DNA of 64,000 nt from Beverwykella pulmonaria (lineage: Eukaryota; Ascomycota; Dothideomycetes; Pleosporales; Melanommataceae). The notes beneath the pieces were generated by a model. That model was not told the DNA's origin. It ran no database searches and worked only from the letters and a program-made list of their open reading frames with translations. Both the position numbers and the translations under genes were made by a program. The DNA lies in assembly GCA_001599595.1 (NCBI GenBank), contig BCHH01000007.1, forward strand, positions 2,498,719-2,562,718. Reading direction: 5' to 3'. Shown piece after piece: positions 33,555 to 45,484 of this stretch (position 1 is the first letter of the stretch; every line of letters starts with the position of its first letter).

Positions 33555-33559
33555 GTTAT

Positions 33560-34580
33560 TAAAGACTAATACCTCTCTCTAGAACTAATGCCAGCCATGT
33601 TTTCTCAAACTATTTAGTGTTATTTTAATTATTTATATTATTTGTAGGTGCACATGCGTTTGTTGATTTTGCAGTCTGTGTTTTGGGTTTTGATCAACCG
33701 CTTTCCGCACGGTTTGCTTACAACCTATCTCTATGCTTGCCTCACCGTGCAAGACCAAGTAGAAAGGCTCTCTAATAAAGTGCTCCATGTTGCTATTAGG
33801 TTCCCGGTCACAGGGTTCAAGCATGTAGTTGGGCGTCTGTAGCCGTCTGACGACGAGGTGGTTTTGAGAGAGATGTAAGTGAGGTGCTTGTTCAGCTGGT
33901 AACAGGTACTTGCGAATCTGGGTTAAGTATATGTTGAACAATAACTGATTCCTCGAGCTTTGTGAGCTTCTTTGAATTAGGCTCACAATCGCGTCATGCA
34001 GTCGTTCCAGCGCGTCGCTCACTTTTAAATTGATGATGATCGATAGCTAAGATAGTAAGAGATATCCTGTCTTCGTTATGGATTGACTGCGCGTTCTGTT
34101 GTCGCTGCATAGTTGTTGATAGTTGACGCGTTGCTTTTGTTGGTGAAGTAGACGGTTAGCTTGTGTGGATGGCTCGCTTATCGAATACACGCACGTTATT
34201 ATTTAGTGATTGTTGGGATAATAACGCATGGCAGTCCACAAAGTAGAGTCCCTTCTAATACACCTTGTGACAACATTCCCCGTCTTAGGCTTACATGTGA
34301 GTGCAGACACCAATTCTAAGCTGTACATAACGTCGACGCTAGCATCTATCGGAAATACAGAAAACTAAAACACGTAGCAATGCAACCTACCAAAAATAAA
34401 CAACTAGCAACAATCGTGATAAAAGCTTCCCGCGGTAACTGTTGGTTTCACAGGGCTATTGCAATAGCAATGGGGGGTTCTAAGCAAAGTATTGATTCGT
34501 GTCTGTGTCTGTCTGAGGTGAGGCTCAGGAGGTTGTATCATCCCTTTGCCGCCAAGCACCGCTAGTGTCTCATGTGATAA
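33560..34580. other. Gene-poor region, nothing confident
   Basis: A 129-codon minus-strand frame at 33633-34022 has no recognised features. No RNA gene was identified. Confidence 0.4.
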
Positions 34581-34697
34581 ACACGTGATCACAACATCAC
34601 CACGTGATCACCATGTTCTATATATATTCCAACAGTAACTCTCTTAACCTATCTCCACATCTTTGCTGCACATTGCTCTGCACAAATAATCGCAAGA
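34581..34697 (+). promoter_or_regulatory. Promoter-like segment with two CACGTGATCAC boxes and a TATA run
   Basis: CACGTGATCAC occurs twice, at 34583-34593 and 34602-34612. CACGTG is the E-box bound by fungal bHLH factors such as Cbf1-type proteins. TATATATATT follows at 34620-34629, about 70 bp before a short open frame. The arrangement looks like a core promoter pointing right. Confidence 0.45.
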
Positions 34698-34826
34698 ATG
34701 CAGCTGCTCCTTCGTCCACCTCTCACAACCACAGAACATAAACCTCGCCAAAAATATTCCTCGGTCCTAAGAAATCCCAAGTCTAAGGTTCGTCTAGGTG
34801 TGAAGCTGGGATCCAAACGGATCTGA
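34698..34826 (+). CDS. Possible 42-aa basic small protein
   Basis: An ATG (context AGAATGC) opens a 42-codon frame ending in TGA. The peptide is basic (RQKYSSVLRNPKSKVRLG) with no signal peptide and no family resemblance. It is listed only because it lies at a suitable distance from the E-box/TATA segment. It could equally be the leader of a longer spliced or non-coding transcript. Confidence 0.22.
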   Translation: MQLLLRPPLTTTEHKPRQKYSSVLRNPKSKVRLGVKLGSKRI

Positions 34827-35314
34827 AACCCAGGGTGATGAGAGACAGGGATAGGGACGCGATGCGATGCGACAAAGCGAGAGCTGCGACAGGGGATAGG
34901 CTGGAGTGGGGAAAGCTTAGCTAGACGACGACCTTACAAACAAGGCTGAAATGTTGAGGTCTGGGCCTTGGATGTAGCAGATGGGAAGATGAAGATCGAA
35001 AACCGAAAATGCAAAGCGAACAAGAAAAGTCACTCAAATTCATCTACAAAGCAAGCAAAAGCACAAGAGTAATACAGAAATCACGATCTCATTACATTCA
35101 AATTCCATTCAAGGAGCGTAAGCCTTAGGTTCCCATCCCAAGATATAAAACAGGAAAAAAAAACATACAAATCTAGCCAGACCAGCCAGCAGCCACCCCA
35201 AAATATACCATGCAACCTGTACCCCGAACAGCCAAGCTATGCACGCACTATCTAAATTTTCCCCATCCCATCTGCAACACCATTTTCCAGATCTTCAGAC
35301 TAGAGATGAGATGC
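34827..35314. other. 3' flank of the gEgh16-like gene
   Basis: A-rich sequence downstream of the minus-strand gene, probably including its 3' untranslated region; no gene seen. Confidence 0.4.
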
Positions 35315-36418
35315 TTAGAAGACCTCCTCCTCGTCCTCGTCGTCAGTGACGGTGACGCCTCCGACTATCTTGGGGCTGCGGGTTGCGACACCTGGGAGGA
35401 TGAGTAAGCAAGTTTGTGTGAAGTTTGAGGCAGAAGAGACTTACCTGCGGCGTTGCCTGCGGCGGGAACAGCGGCAGCGGCAGCAGGGGCAGCAGCAGCG
35501 GCAGCAGGGGCAGCAGCAGCGGCAGCAGGGGCAGCGGCAGCGGCAGCAGGAGCAGCGGCACCTAGGCAATTTAGTACATGGGTGGTTAGTCAATATGTGA
35601 ACGGAAATAACATACCTGCGGCGCCAGCGGCGGGAGCAGCAGCAGCAGGAGCGGCTGCACCGGCAGCGGGAGCTACTTCATGTCAGTGATTGCCGAGTTG
35701 GTGTTGAAGAACAAGACTTACCGGCACCAGCGGCACCAGCGGCACCAGCCATCTGGACTGGGACACACCCTCCGAAGGGACCAGCACGGGCTGGGTTCTG
35801 GCAACGGACCATGCAAACATTGCTCTGGCCGGCAACGGTACCAGTGCAGGTCTGGTCAGCCGCAACGGCGACGTTCAATGGAAGGTCAGTCTTCGCATTG
35901 GCGTTGTTGCGTCCACGTGCATTTCCGTCCACGTTGGTGGTGACGGTCATGGCAGTCCACTGAGTTCCAGTGCCGGTGGAGTCAATCATGCACGTATAGG
36001 GACCGGCACCGTCACCATTGACTTGGTGCAGAGTCATCATGACCTGGCCACCGGGGGTGATCTGAGGAAGAGTCGCGCCGTTCTGCGCCATGACCTTGGC
36101 AGTTCCGGTCTGGATATTGTTGTCACCTCCACCGAGGGTCTCTCCACAGGTAGCAGCCGCATCACCCTTGAAGCGGGTAGAATCCTGCTGGAAGGGCTGG
36201 CGACCCGTGCCGTCACGGGGGGTGCTGGGGTCAACTATTCGTGGTCAGTGGAATGCCCAGAAGTCAATGTCAAAAGAATTTGGAAGAGACATACCGCCAA
36301 TAGCGGATCCGGCACCCCCAGCATTACCAGTAGCGGCAACAATAGCAGCGTGGCCAGCCACGAGGTTGCTGGTAGCCAAAAGGCCGAAAGAAATGATGGT
36401 GGTCTTGGAGAAGAACAT
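35315..36418 (-). CDS. Secreted gEgh16 / MAS3-family protein with Ala-Pro-rich tail
   Basis: Five exons on the minus strand, 36295-36418, 35722-36234, 35616-35672, 35445-35561 and 35315-35391, give 295 aa. A signal peptide ([22 protein letters not shown]) precedes [19 protein letters not shown]. The core shows [58 protein letters not shown] and [15 protein letters not shown], the standard gEgh16 signature with paired cysteines. The family was first described from powdery mildew and rice blast, where members are expressed in appressoria and linked to host penetration; saprotrophs also have it. The tail is unusual: two exons encode almost only Ala, Pro and Gly, and the last exon ends in an acidic run ([10 protein letters not shown]). 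All four introns are phase 1. Confidence 0.9.
35470..35552. repeat. GCAGCAGGGGCA-type tandem repeat encoding poly-Ala/Pro
   Basis: Imperfect units of about 21-24 bp (GGCAGCAGGGGCAGCAGCAGC) repeat through exon 4 of the gEgh16-like gene. On the minus strand they encode Ala runs broken by single Pro residues. The unit length keeps the reading frame. Confidence 0.75.
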
Positions 36419-38556
36419 TTTGAGCCGGTCAAAAATGTGAATTAGATAATAAAAGAAGAGAAGGTATTAGAGAATGAGGAGAAGAAGTGATTACTGTAGA
36501 TGCTTGGTTGGGAACCTGAGAAGCTGATGCCCTTCAATCCATCGGATTGCTGTCCTCATTTATACAACTTCAGGGCTTTTGGAGACCGAGGTTCGGATCA
36601 CCAAGAACAAGCTCTCGTTCGCTGGATGGAAAAAGCCAAGAAGTTTGTGACCTCCTGTTGTTCAGTCGAGTTTGGCCAAGATGCGCGATGCTCCCTGCGT
36701 GGTTGCAGAGCTGAGAAAGAGTCAGATCCTACATGTTGGACCTGAAGTTTGGCCATCTCCCGAGCCTGACGAAACGCGACGGAAACAAAAATAGATTTTC
36801 CGAACCTGCGTTTGCTCGTTTGAAATGTGACATTGAATACCCCGATGCATCCGTGTGGAGGCAGGGGCCTATGAAAAGGATGCTCGACGGATCCTGTGAC
36901 TTGCTCAAGACGACTATCCGTCCCGTTGAAACTGCAAAAAGTGTCGACGTGGCTGAATGCACGATGGCCTCGGTTGTTTGGAACTAAAAACAGATAAGAA
37001 AGCTTGACTGACAGGAGAGATGCATTGAGACGCCTCCGAGATGTTTTACTACCCCGGGATCGGGCCTGAGACCATCCCTGAGGCCCAAACTAGTTTACGG
37101 CATGCTTGATTCAAACACCCCTCATGCGAGGATGCGCACTAGGCAAGCATGGGGCGTCCAGGATTGCCTTAAGGTTTGAACCGTCTTCAAGTCCACAAAG
37201 CTTGGCGATTACCTTAAAGATATGCATGTGGCTAATGAAACCAAAACCGAAAGAGGGGAAGAGATGAGAGACGGTTAAGGTGCATCTCGGTTCTTAGTGG
37301 TGCAGTATACACGCTTGCTGGATTGTTCCAAGGTCACACAAGAGAATTATGTGAACAAGTCGTCTGTGCAATTTTCCAGAGCCGAGGCATGTCAATGGTC
37401 CACTGAAAGTTGACGACCAGTTACTATTGGGGTGAATTGACCGCTGAATTTCCATTTGTTAGATGTCTGATCGATAGTAGTGCTCGAAACGTGCGCTGGG
37501 AGACGTGGAAGCAAGCACAGCCATGTTCCGCGGGGAGCCCAATTACCGAGGAAACTAGGTTTCTGCTTGCTGCCTGCCCGGGTCGTGATGCAACTCGGAA
37601 AAAGGGACTGCGTGGGCTGCTGTTTCGATCTTCGTATTTGGGTGTTTTGCTGTTGTTTAGTGTCGCAGCGCGAGTTTCAAGCGCAATGGGGAGTGCCGAA
37701 GAAGACCCGCCGATCTTTCTGGCCTCCGGGAACAGCTGCTTCCGGTTTGTGATGTAGGCACGTCGCCTGTTGTGGCTGGGGGTGGATGTGATGGGCGACG
37801 TGGTGGAGGGCTGGGGAAGGTAGGTTGACTAAGCGGAGCTGAAATAGAAGGCTTTCGCATAGTTACGTAATCATATCTTGGTCTGAGCTCACTCCCGACG
37901 GGAGATCGCCCCGTCGTCAACCTTCCATCAACGCTCTTTGATGTACCCATCAGCTTCATCTCCCGCTTCGGCAACCTGGCCTCACGTACGATGAAAAGCT
38001 TGTGTTCACAAAGCGGCACCAACTCTCGAAAACATTGTACTTAGTTTGGAGTCACCAGTAAATGATAGTAAGTTGCGAGCTTATAGTAATGTGCCGCTTG
38101 CACGCTGCAGATGGCCCAACATACCCCGCAGCTATCTTCTCCCACCTTCAGTCCGCGATAACAGAGCCTGTCTCTGTATGTGGCATGGTGGCGGTGCCTA
38201 CTCCATCTTAGTCCAGGCAGGATATGCAATTTTACTTGCACATCACCCAGGAGAGGAAGTTCACTAGAGAAAATAGTTGCGCGTTGCACAGCAGCTGGAA
38301 AGACCAGCGTCATTGGTCGTTCAATCGGTCGAGCATAACCGCCTATCGACAGAATTCCTGCGACTTGAATCCCGCGTGCCGACTTAATCTGTGCCCCTGT
38401 AAGCCGTTGGTGTACTGCCTACCAATTTGGGCTAAGCGTCGTTCTTCGCCCATTTATCCTGGATGCCTCATTAACTTTGCGACCTCACTTGGCTAGCAAA
38501 GTCGCAATTGCAGTCGCAGTCACATTCACGGCACTCAATCCAGCTGTGTTTCTGAC
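36419..38556. other. Divergent intergenic region between gEgh16-like and OPT genes
   Basis: About 2.1 kb separates the two start codons. Frames of 80-120 codons occur on both strands but none resembles a protein. It presumably contains both promoters; no element was recognised. Confidence 0.4.
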
Positions 38557-41282
38557 ATGTCTGCGCTTCTCTCCCAAGCATCCGTGAAAATGAGCGGTCC
38601 CAACGAAAAGCATAGTCACACGACGATCACAACTACTATCACGACGCCCGTGGTGGTCACCGAAAAGACACATCAGTGGGACCCAAACCTGCGTCAAGAG
38701 AAACTCGACGAACTTCTTGCTGCAACACACGGAGGCGATCCTGAAGCGGTGAGAAAGGCCCAGGCAGACTTCATCGATAATTCACCATACGAAGAAGTTC
38801 GAGCCGCAGTCAATAGCTCGGATGGCGAAGAGCCTGCCAATACAGTTCGAGCATGGGTGCTTGGGATGATCTTCGTAACCGTTGCCTCAGGCTTGAATAT
38901 GTTCCTCTCAATGCGGAGCCCGGCCATCAATTTTCCTCCTATTGTCATTCTACTGTACGTATAATTTTGCTGTGTTCTACATTGTAAATGATACTGATTG
39001 AAGAATAGAGTCGTCTACCCATGTGGCCAGCTTTGGGCGAGGTTTGCACCCACGAGGAAATTCAATACCTTCGGACTGCATTGGACACTCAATACCGGTC
39101 CTTTCAACATCAAGGAGCATTCAGTCATCACGATCATGGCTGGGATAAGTATCAACTATGCTTATTCGACTGACGCTATCCTAGCTCTTCTCGGAAAACC
39201 CTTCTACCATCTCAAAATGTCATGGGGGTTTCAAATCCTCTTCACAGTCAGCAGTCAATTGATTGGCATTGCCATGGCAGGTCTCTTCCGCCGCTTCCTA
39301 GTAAGTCCTTCCGTTCAGTAGGGAAGAAGTGTTGCAATATGCAAGACTACGATATGTTCCTACACTTTAAGGTGTTCGCGTGGTGACGGAAATAGAAAGT
39401 AGAATTTTTCAGTGCATTAGTCTAATAAATCGCAGGTATGGCCAGGAGCTTTGATTTGGCCAAGTCAGTTCTCCAACACGGCACTGCTGAATGCACTTCA
39501 CAGCAATTCCGATAACGACGACGCGAATGCAAACGGTTGGACGATTTCCCGTAACAGATTCTTCTGCTACGTAACTCTTGGCATGATTTTATACCATTGG
39601 TTTCCTGCCGTGATCTGGCAAGGCCTAAGTGTGTTTGCCTTCGTGACATGGTATTTGCCTCCTCCGATGACATTCATAACAGATTTTCCTGACCTCGCTG
39701 TAGGATTAGACCAGACAATGTGGTACTAAACCAGCTTTTTGGTGGTTTCACCGGCCTAAGCTTGATCCCATTAACCTTCGACTGGAGCTACGTTACCAGT
39801 TATCTCCTGGACCCATTGCTCGCGCCAGCCCATGCACACATCAATACCCTTATTGGGTTGACTATTTTCGTGATAATCACGACCATCGGAATCACATACA
39901 CTGGGTCACTATACTCCGATTATCTTCCCGTGAGCACATCTCAAACGTTCGACAACACTCAAAACCCATACAATGTCACTCGTGTTCTTGGGTCGGACTT
40001 TACTTTTGATGTTGCCAAGTACAAAGAATACTCGCCCATGTTTCTAGCTCCGACCCTCGCCCTCAATTATGGCCTCAGCTTCGCTGCTCTTACTGCTGCA
40101 GTAGTCCATGCAATCGTGTTTCATCGACAGGAAATCTGGTATCGTTTTAAAGCTGCACAAAATCAAGAACCTGATGTTTGTTTCGCAATAATTCTACTTC
40201 ACATTTCTGAAGCTAAATTTTCCATCAGATCCACATGAAGCTCATGGCCAAATATACACCCTGTCCGGATTGGTGGTATGGCATCCTGCTCTTCATCTCC
40301 GTCATGCTCGGTCTTGCCACCGTCCTTGCGTATGACTCACAACTGGCTTGGTGGGGGTACTTTATCTCGTTGCTTGTCGCCCTCTTCTTTCTTATCCCAT
40401 GCTGTATGATCTACGGCATTGCGAACATCCAGCTTTCACTCAACATCATATCTCCGTTCATCGCCGGCTACATAATTCCGGGCAAACCGATCGGTGTGAT
40501 GCTCTTCAAGGTTTACAGCACCATTATCCTCGGACAGGCACAATTGTTCTCTGGCGATCTCAAACTGGCGCACTACATGAAGGTCCCACCAAGGACGGCG
40601 TTTACAGCCCAGATCGTTGCAGCTATTTGGGCCTGCTTCTGCCAGATCGCTGTGATGAATTGGACCTTGGGTAACATACCGGATGTATGCACGCGTCTCC
40701 AAGCTGGCCATTTCACGTGTCCCAACGGCAGAGCGTTCTTCTCCAATAGTATCACTTGGGGAGTTATCGGTCCTCACCGTATGTTTGGGCCTGGATCGAC
40801 CTACTCGGCCATCCACTACTACTGGCTTATCGGCGCGCTCCTGCCTATTTTATTCTACGTTCTCATGCGTCTTGCCCCAAGGTCTCCCGCACGATATCTG
40901 AATGCGCCTGTCATGCTTGGAGCAATGGCCTGGCTTCCACCAGCTGCACCCATAAGCTTCTCATCCTGGGCTCTCACAGGCTTAATATTCAATTACTGGA
41001 TCATGCGGAGATGGCCGGGTTGGTGGCACAAGTACAACTACATCACTGCTGCTGGCCTCGACTCCGGACTCGTTATAGCGACCATTATCATTTTCTTTGC
41101 CATCACGTTCAAGAATTATCCCATTCCGCAGTGGTGGGGGAACATCAAGCCTTTCGAGACCACGGTAAGTAATTTCAAAGGGGTCTGAGACGGAAATACT
41201 GACCTTTGCTCAGGATTATCTGAACACTGCGTATAAGAAGACTGTTGCTGAAGGCGAGACCTTTGGGCCGAAGACCTGGTAA
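38557..41282 (+). CDS. OPT-family oligopeptide transporter
   Basis: Six exons, 38557-38954, 39009-39300, 39436-39650, 39704-40175, 40229-41164 and 41214-41282, give 793 aa. OPT proteins import tetra- and pentapeptides or glutathione across the plasma membrane with protons. Marks include FIDNSPYEEVRAAV before the first helix, VLGMIFVTVASGLNMFLSMR, the tract LFGGFTGLSLIPLTFDWSYV, IWYRFKAAQNQEPDIHMKLM, and the C-terminal NAPVMLGAMAWLPPAAPISF with WALTGLIFNYWIMRRWPGWW. The tail (YLNTAYKKTVAEGETFGPKTW) is typical, and length fits the usual 750-900 aa. ATG 38590 is an alternative start that would drop 11 residues. Introns fall in phase throughout. Confidence 0.93.
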
Positions 41283-41644
41283 CGGGTTGCGCAGAACATG
41301 TCAAGAGCGATCAATCGAAGCTAGATCCTGCATTGGTATAGTGACATTCACCCTCGAAAGCCGTTGAATTAGTAGGTAATAGGCAGGTGCGGGTGCGCCT
41401 GGCGGTCAACGTCATGCCGAAGATTGGCATGATAAGTTGGGGAAACTTTTCTTCTTATCCGCGCTAATTAACGACGATAATTTTCTCTGCGGCTTCAACG
41501 ATTCGACACAGCTCCAAACCTGAGACCTAAGCAACGAGGTGGCCACGTTGCATCAACGAACTGCATAAGTACAAGTTACCATGCCTCTTTCTCTCAAACT
41601 CTATTGTAGTGAACAGCTCAATTCAATTTAATATACCCTTTGTA
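41283..41644. other. Intergenic, nothing recognised
   Basis: Three-prime flank of the OPT gene followed by the broken start of an amidase relic. Confidence 0.4.
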
Positions 41645-42492
41645 GGTATTGTTCAAAATCGGGTCATTGCACTACTCTTCGCTCATCTCGTCACGCCCTT
41701 GCAAATCCTCGGCCCACAGAAGACGCACCAATCGTCGCAGCTCTAAAAGCAGCGGGTGCCATCATCCAAGGCAAAGCGAACTTGCATAAACTCGCCCTCG
41801 AAGAACTGAACGTATCTTCCCCCGGCAGCCAGACAATCAACCCCTACGTTTCGACACCCACACCAGAAGGAAGCTCAGGAGTCACGACGTCATCGGGCCA
41901 TCGCGCGAAGCATGAAAGACGTCGCCATCACACTGACAGTTATAGCATCCACGGGCTACGACGCCGCTAACAATGCGATAGCTATGGTCTACTCGCTGTT
42001 GCGAAGATCGACTACGCTACGTCCCTCATGCTGAGCCCGCTGAAAGGACTCTGGCTGGGGGTGCTGAACGGCTTTTTCGACCGCACGGGAAACAGCTCAG
42101 AAGTCGCACCCGTGAACGCTGCCATGGGCGCTCTGATGGTGGAGCTTGAATCTGCAGGTGTAACTCTCATTCCCATCAACGAGAAGATATGCAATGCCAC
42201 CGCCATTGGAGCCACCCTCGACGTCCAGCGGTATGAATACCGCGAGCCAATGGACGTGTATCTCTCTCGGGCTTTGCTGTCTTGGAAACATCCCAGCACG
42301 CTCAATGAGCCCTATTCGAAGAAAGCGGGTAAGAACGGGACTGGAGGTGAATTCCTGGTTATACCCAGCCAGTACGAGTACGTCAATACGGCGCTTGTTT
42401 CGTCGACGGGGAACGCAACGTATGTGGAGAAGCAGAAAGGGATGATTAGTCTTACTCTAGCACTCGCATCAACCTTTTGCCGCATGTCATGA
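41645..42492 (+). pseudogene. Amidase-signature enzyme relic with internal deletion
   Basis: The left part reads as an amidase N-terminal region: ANPRPTEDAPIVAALKAAG, IIQGKANLHKLALEELNV and NPYVSTPTPEGSSG. The glycine-serine core stops at GSSG and is followed after a few residues by a segment that belongs about 70-80 residues later (ARSMKDVAITLTVIASTG, in another frame), then by KIDYATSLMLSPLKGLWLGV in a third frame and a C-terminal part with NAAMGALMVELESAGVTLIP. The stretch holding the catalytic cis-Ser and Ser nucleophile is gone, and two frame changes follow. No start codon or upstream catalytic Lys segment was recognised. It cannot be active. The deletion lies close to 41890-41900. Confidence 0.72.
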
Positions 42493-45484
42493 TGTGACGA
42501 AGTTGACAGAGAAATTGATGTTGATTGATTCTACTGGGGAGCTACCGCAGAAATATCTATGTGATTGCCAAGCACGCCTGGAGCCTACCAAGATAGTGAA
42601 AGCAAACATAGAGGTGACACATCATGTGACGTGTGACTCATGCAAAGAGGAAACTCATCAAAATGTGGATAGCAAGTCTTTTCAGGATTCCCTTCAGGCA
42701 TGGTGGACGTTTTAGTTCGTATTCATGCTCTTCGTTTAAGCAGCATGCCAGACCGCACCGAAAAAGGAGAGCTAGTATCTCCTCGGTCACTTATTTGAAC
42801 GACCACTAATAGCGCTGATTTTTCGCTGTAGAGTCTAGCATTCGGGCCCGCACCTGATACTAGAAGAGTCCTAACCGCATTAGCGTTCCTTCTGCTACCG
42901 CTTGTGGCAGCTCATCTTCGAGTCGCAACGGTATTGTCTTCGTTCCAAATGTGTGAAAAATTTAGCCCAGAAACTTGAAGAATAGAGAAAAGCCGAAGTC
43001 TATCTGAGGCTCGTAGCCCAGCTAATTACCTCTTTAGGTAACAAGTTACCGCTGCAACCTTAACTAGCAGCCACCAAGACGTAGTTTAAAACTTAAATCT
43101 TTTGCAAGGGCAGAAATACGATAGCTGCGAGCAAGCCAAAATAAGTTTCAAAAATTATTATCTCGCTGTCGTGAGAACAGCGCAGAATTGACGAATCTCC
43201 CTTCAATTACTCACTAGATACGAGCTCCTTCGTACTCTCTCCGCCCTGCTTACATTACCTAGCAAGACGCTTTTAATTATTTCAAGTCAGTAGAACTCAC
43301 CATGATCAGCCAATTAAGTGCAAGTGATTCCAACCAAAGCAATCCTAAAGCAAGCGAAGCTGACATCGCTAAATTTTACTGGCTAACAAGGTTTCACAAC
43401 CTCGTCACTGGAAATAGCACAGCCCCTCCAAAAAGCGGAGTTTGGTATTTAGTGCGCTGTTGCCTGGATGTTTCGAACGCAAAACACGCGTCGTTGCGTT
43501 GTAAGCCAAAACACACATAAACCCTACCATCATCCTCATTCTCTATCAATTTTCTATGCCTCATAGTTTTCGAAACTTTCCTATCGTCACTCTCGGCGTA
43601 TTCCTGTCATCGCTATACCCGTTGCTGACCGCGCTTTCCCTCACTGAACGCGGCTGAAATGCACTAACCTCGACTTCGCATTCTGCACGAACAACACTAC
43701 GACTATCAGAGAAAATTTAAGGAAAGCTCTAGGTAGACCTCAACAATGGCTCTCTTCACGTCTGCACTTCAATCTAGTGAAACGACTACCACGCCACAAC
43801 GCACGCGAGAGGCCTACGATGTTGGAGAGCACCATTACTAAAGCTTTAAACAGCTGGAATCTAGCATCCATGACTACCTTGGAAGACAAGCCCACTGGAC
43901 TTCCTCTTTCCAAGGAATTCATCCGTGGCGACTATGAAGTTATCTTGGCATTCCTTCTCAAAACCAGCACAACAAAGGCTCCATGCCGGGAAGTGACCCA
44001 ACCAAATTACGAACATTCAATATCGGAAGCGCAATAACATAAATCTAAATGTTCAAGCCTGACATCCTTCTCCTTCACCTCGAAGGAGCATTGGAGAACA
44101 GGTTTACGAAAAACTACATGAAGCACCTCTTGAAAGGGTACCCGCCATTGCTGGATTGCTGCTTTTGGCTTTGTGAGCTACTATGACGAGAAAAACATCT
44201 TCCTCCCAGTTATCTCGACCGCGTGCAGTATAAGGATAGACGCGGTCACGTCTTTTGGAGATCGATGGATCGCATGCGACATATCCTCACTAGCATTTGG
44301 GCGAATTCGTTCGCAAAACATCCCACAGCAAGCTGGGATATCGTAAAGGCCGTAAACGCTCTGGCGTACATTCGTCAGCACGAGACTGAGAGCGGTGATC
44401 AACATAGATTCAAACTATCAATGCCAAGCAGGACTGTGTCGGCAGCAGAGAAACTCAAAATAATCAAGCATTTCAATGGCCCTCCACTGATCTCGGAGGA
44501 CGAGGAGCAACAATTTTGTACAGAATGGGAGCCGTTGGTAGTCGCCGTGCAAGGATCGATTCGATGTATTGCGTACTTCAAAGACACGGGTCGCGAACTG
44601 GAAAACATACTTCCCATGGAAAAGCTGAAGACCTCTGACCTATATCTTAGAGGATGTTCTCGATAGATACCACTTATCCTCTTCTCCGATTCTCGTTATA
44701 CCCCAAAGAAAAGAAATCTGATAATGACACTGCACCCCCTTGGAGGACACCAATGAGCATTGGTGTAGTTGGAAGGGCTGCTAGCGGCGCAGGAGTAGAG
44801 CGCGCTCCCGACAATATTATGAGTCAGTGTGTCAGATAAAAGGCATGTATACTACACACTCAAGAAATTACTAAAGTCTTTCAAGTTCTGCATAGGCAAC
44901 AAGGCATATTACAGTCTGATGGGCCCGATCCTGCAGTATGACTGACCAGCAGTCTACAATCGCGAACACCCAGCTGCGGCTCACGCAGATCATTACTGGC
45001 TCTAGCTTTGGTGGCTTTCAGCCACAACGCCAAAATCTCAGCTTACGACTGCACCCAAGACACAGGAGCAGTGGTATCTGCAAGAGTTACTTCCATGCTC
45101 AATTACATTCACACTCCGTAAGTATCGACGTGTTTCTTATTTTCGCCTTCGTAGGCTAGTGTAAAGTCATCCTACAAGGCTATAAAAACAAACGTACAAT
45201 GTATCGGTCTTCGCTTTCTCATTCAATCCATTTGCACAGCCTAGGGCGTAGGCAGTGCCCCTCAGTCTTGAGGCTGAAAACGGCCCCCACCACGCATCGC
45301 TTATGGAACTGAGATGAACTCATAAAAGCGAGGCTCTGCCTGCTGCCGCCTGCCTACTTGTGAGATCTCATCCTTTACCGCTTGTCCCATCCGTATATGT
45401 GAGGCTCCGTCTATGTCAGCCTGCACATTCGCAAAACTTCTTTCTCGACGCTTCTTGAATGATAGTTGAAATCGGGCTAGCAAC
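42493..45484. other. Gene-poor region with protein-like but broken frames
   Basis: Frames near 43746-44037 (DVGEHHY... and LSKEFIRGDYEVILAFLLKT), 44100-44180 (VYEKLHEAPLERVPAIAGLL) and 44223-44666 (WDIVKAVNALAYIRQHETES) read like parts of real proteins but lie in different frames with no convincing splice links. They may be one decayed gene, or a spliced gene I could not reconstruct. The promoter of the patatin-fusion gene lies at the right end. Confidence 0.35.

Noticed and set aside
35470..35552. Regular short repeats considered as a CRISPR-like array
   Set aside because: The units are contiguous GC-rich codon repeats for Ala/Pro inside an exon, with no spacers.
39651..39703. Apparent stop/frame break in the OPT transporter
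   Set aside because: An in-phase intron (GTATTT...TGTAG) explains it and gives the expected Trp-Ile-Arg-Pro sequence.
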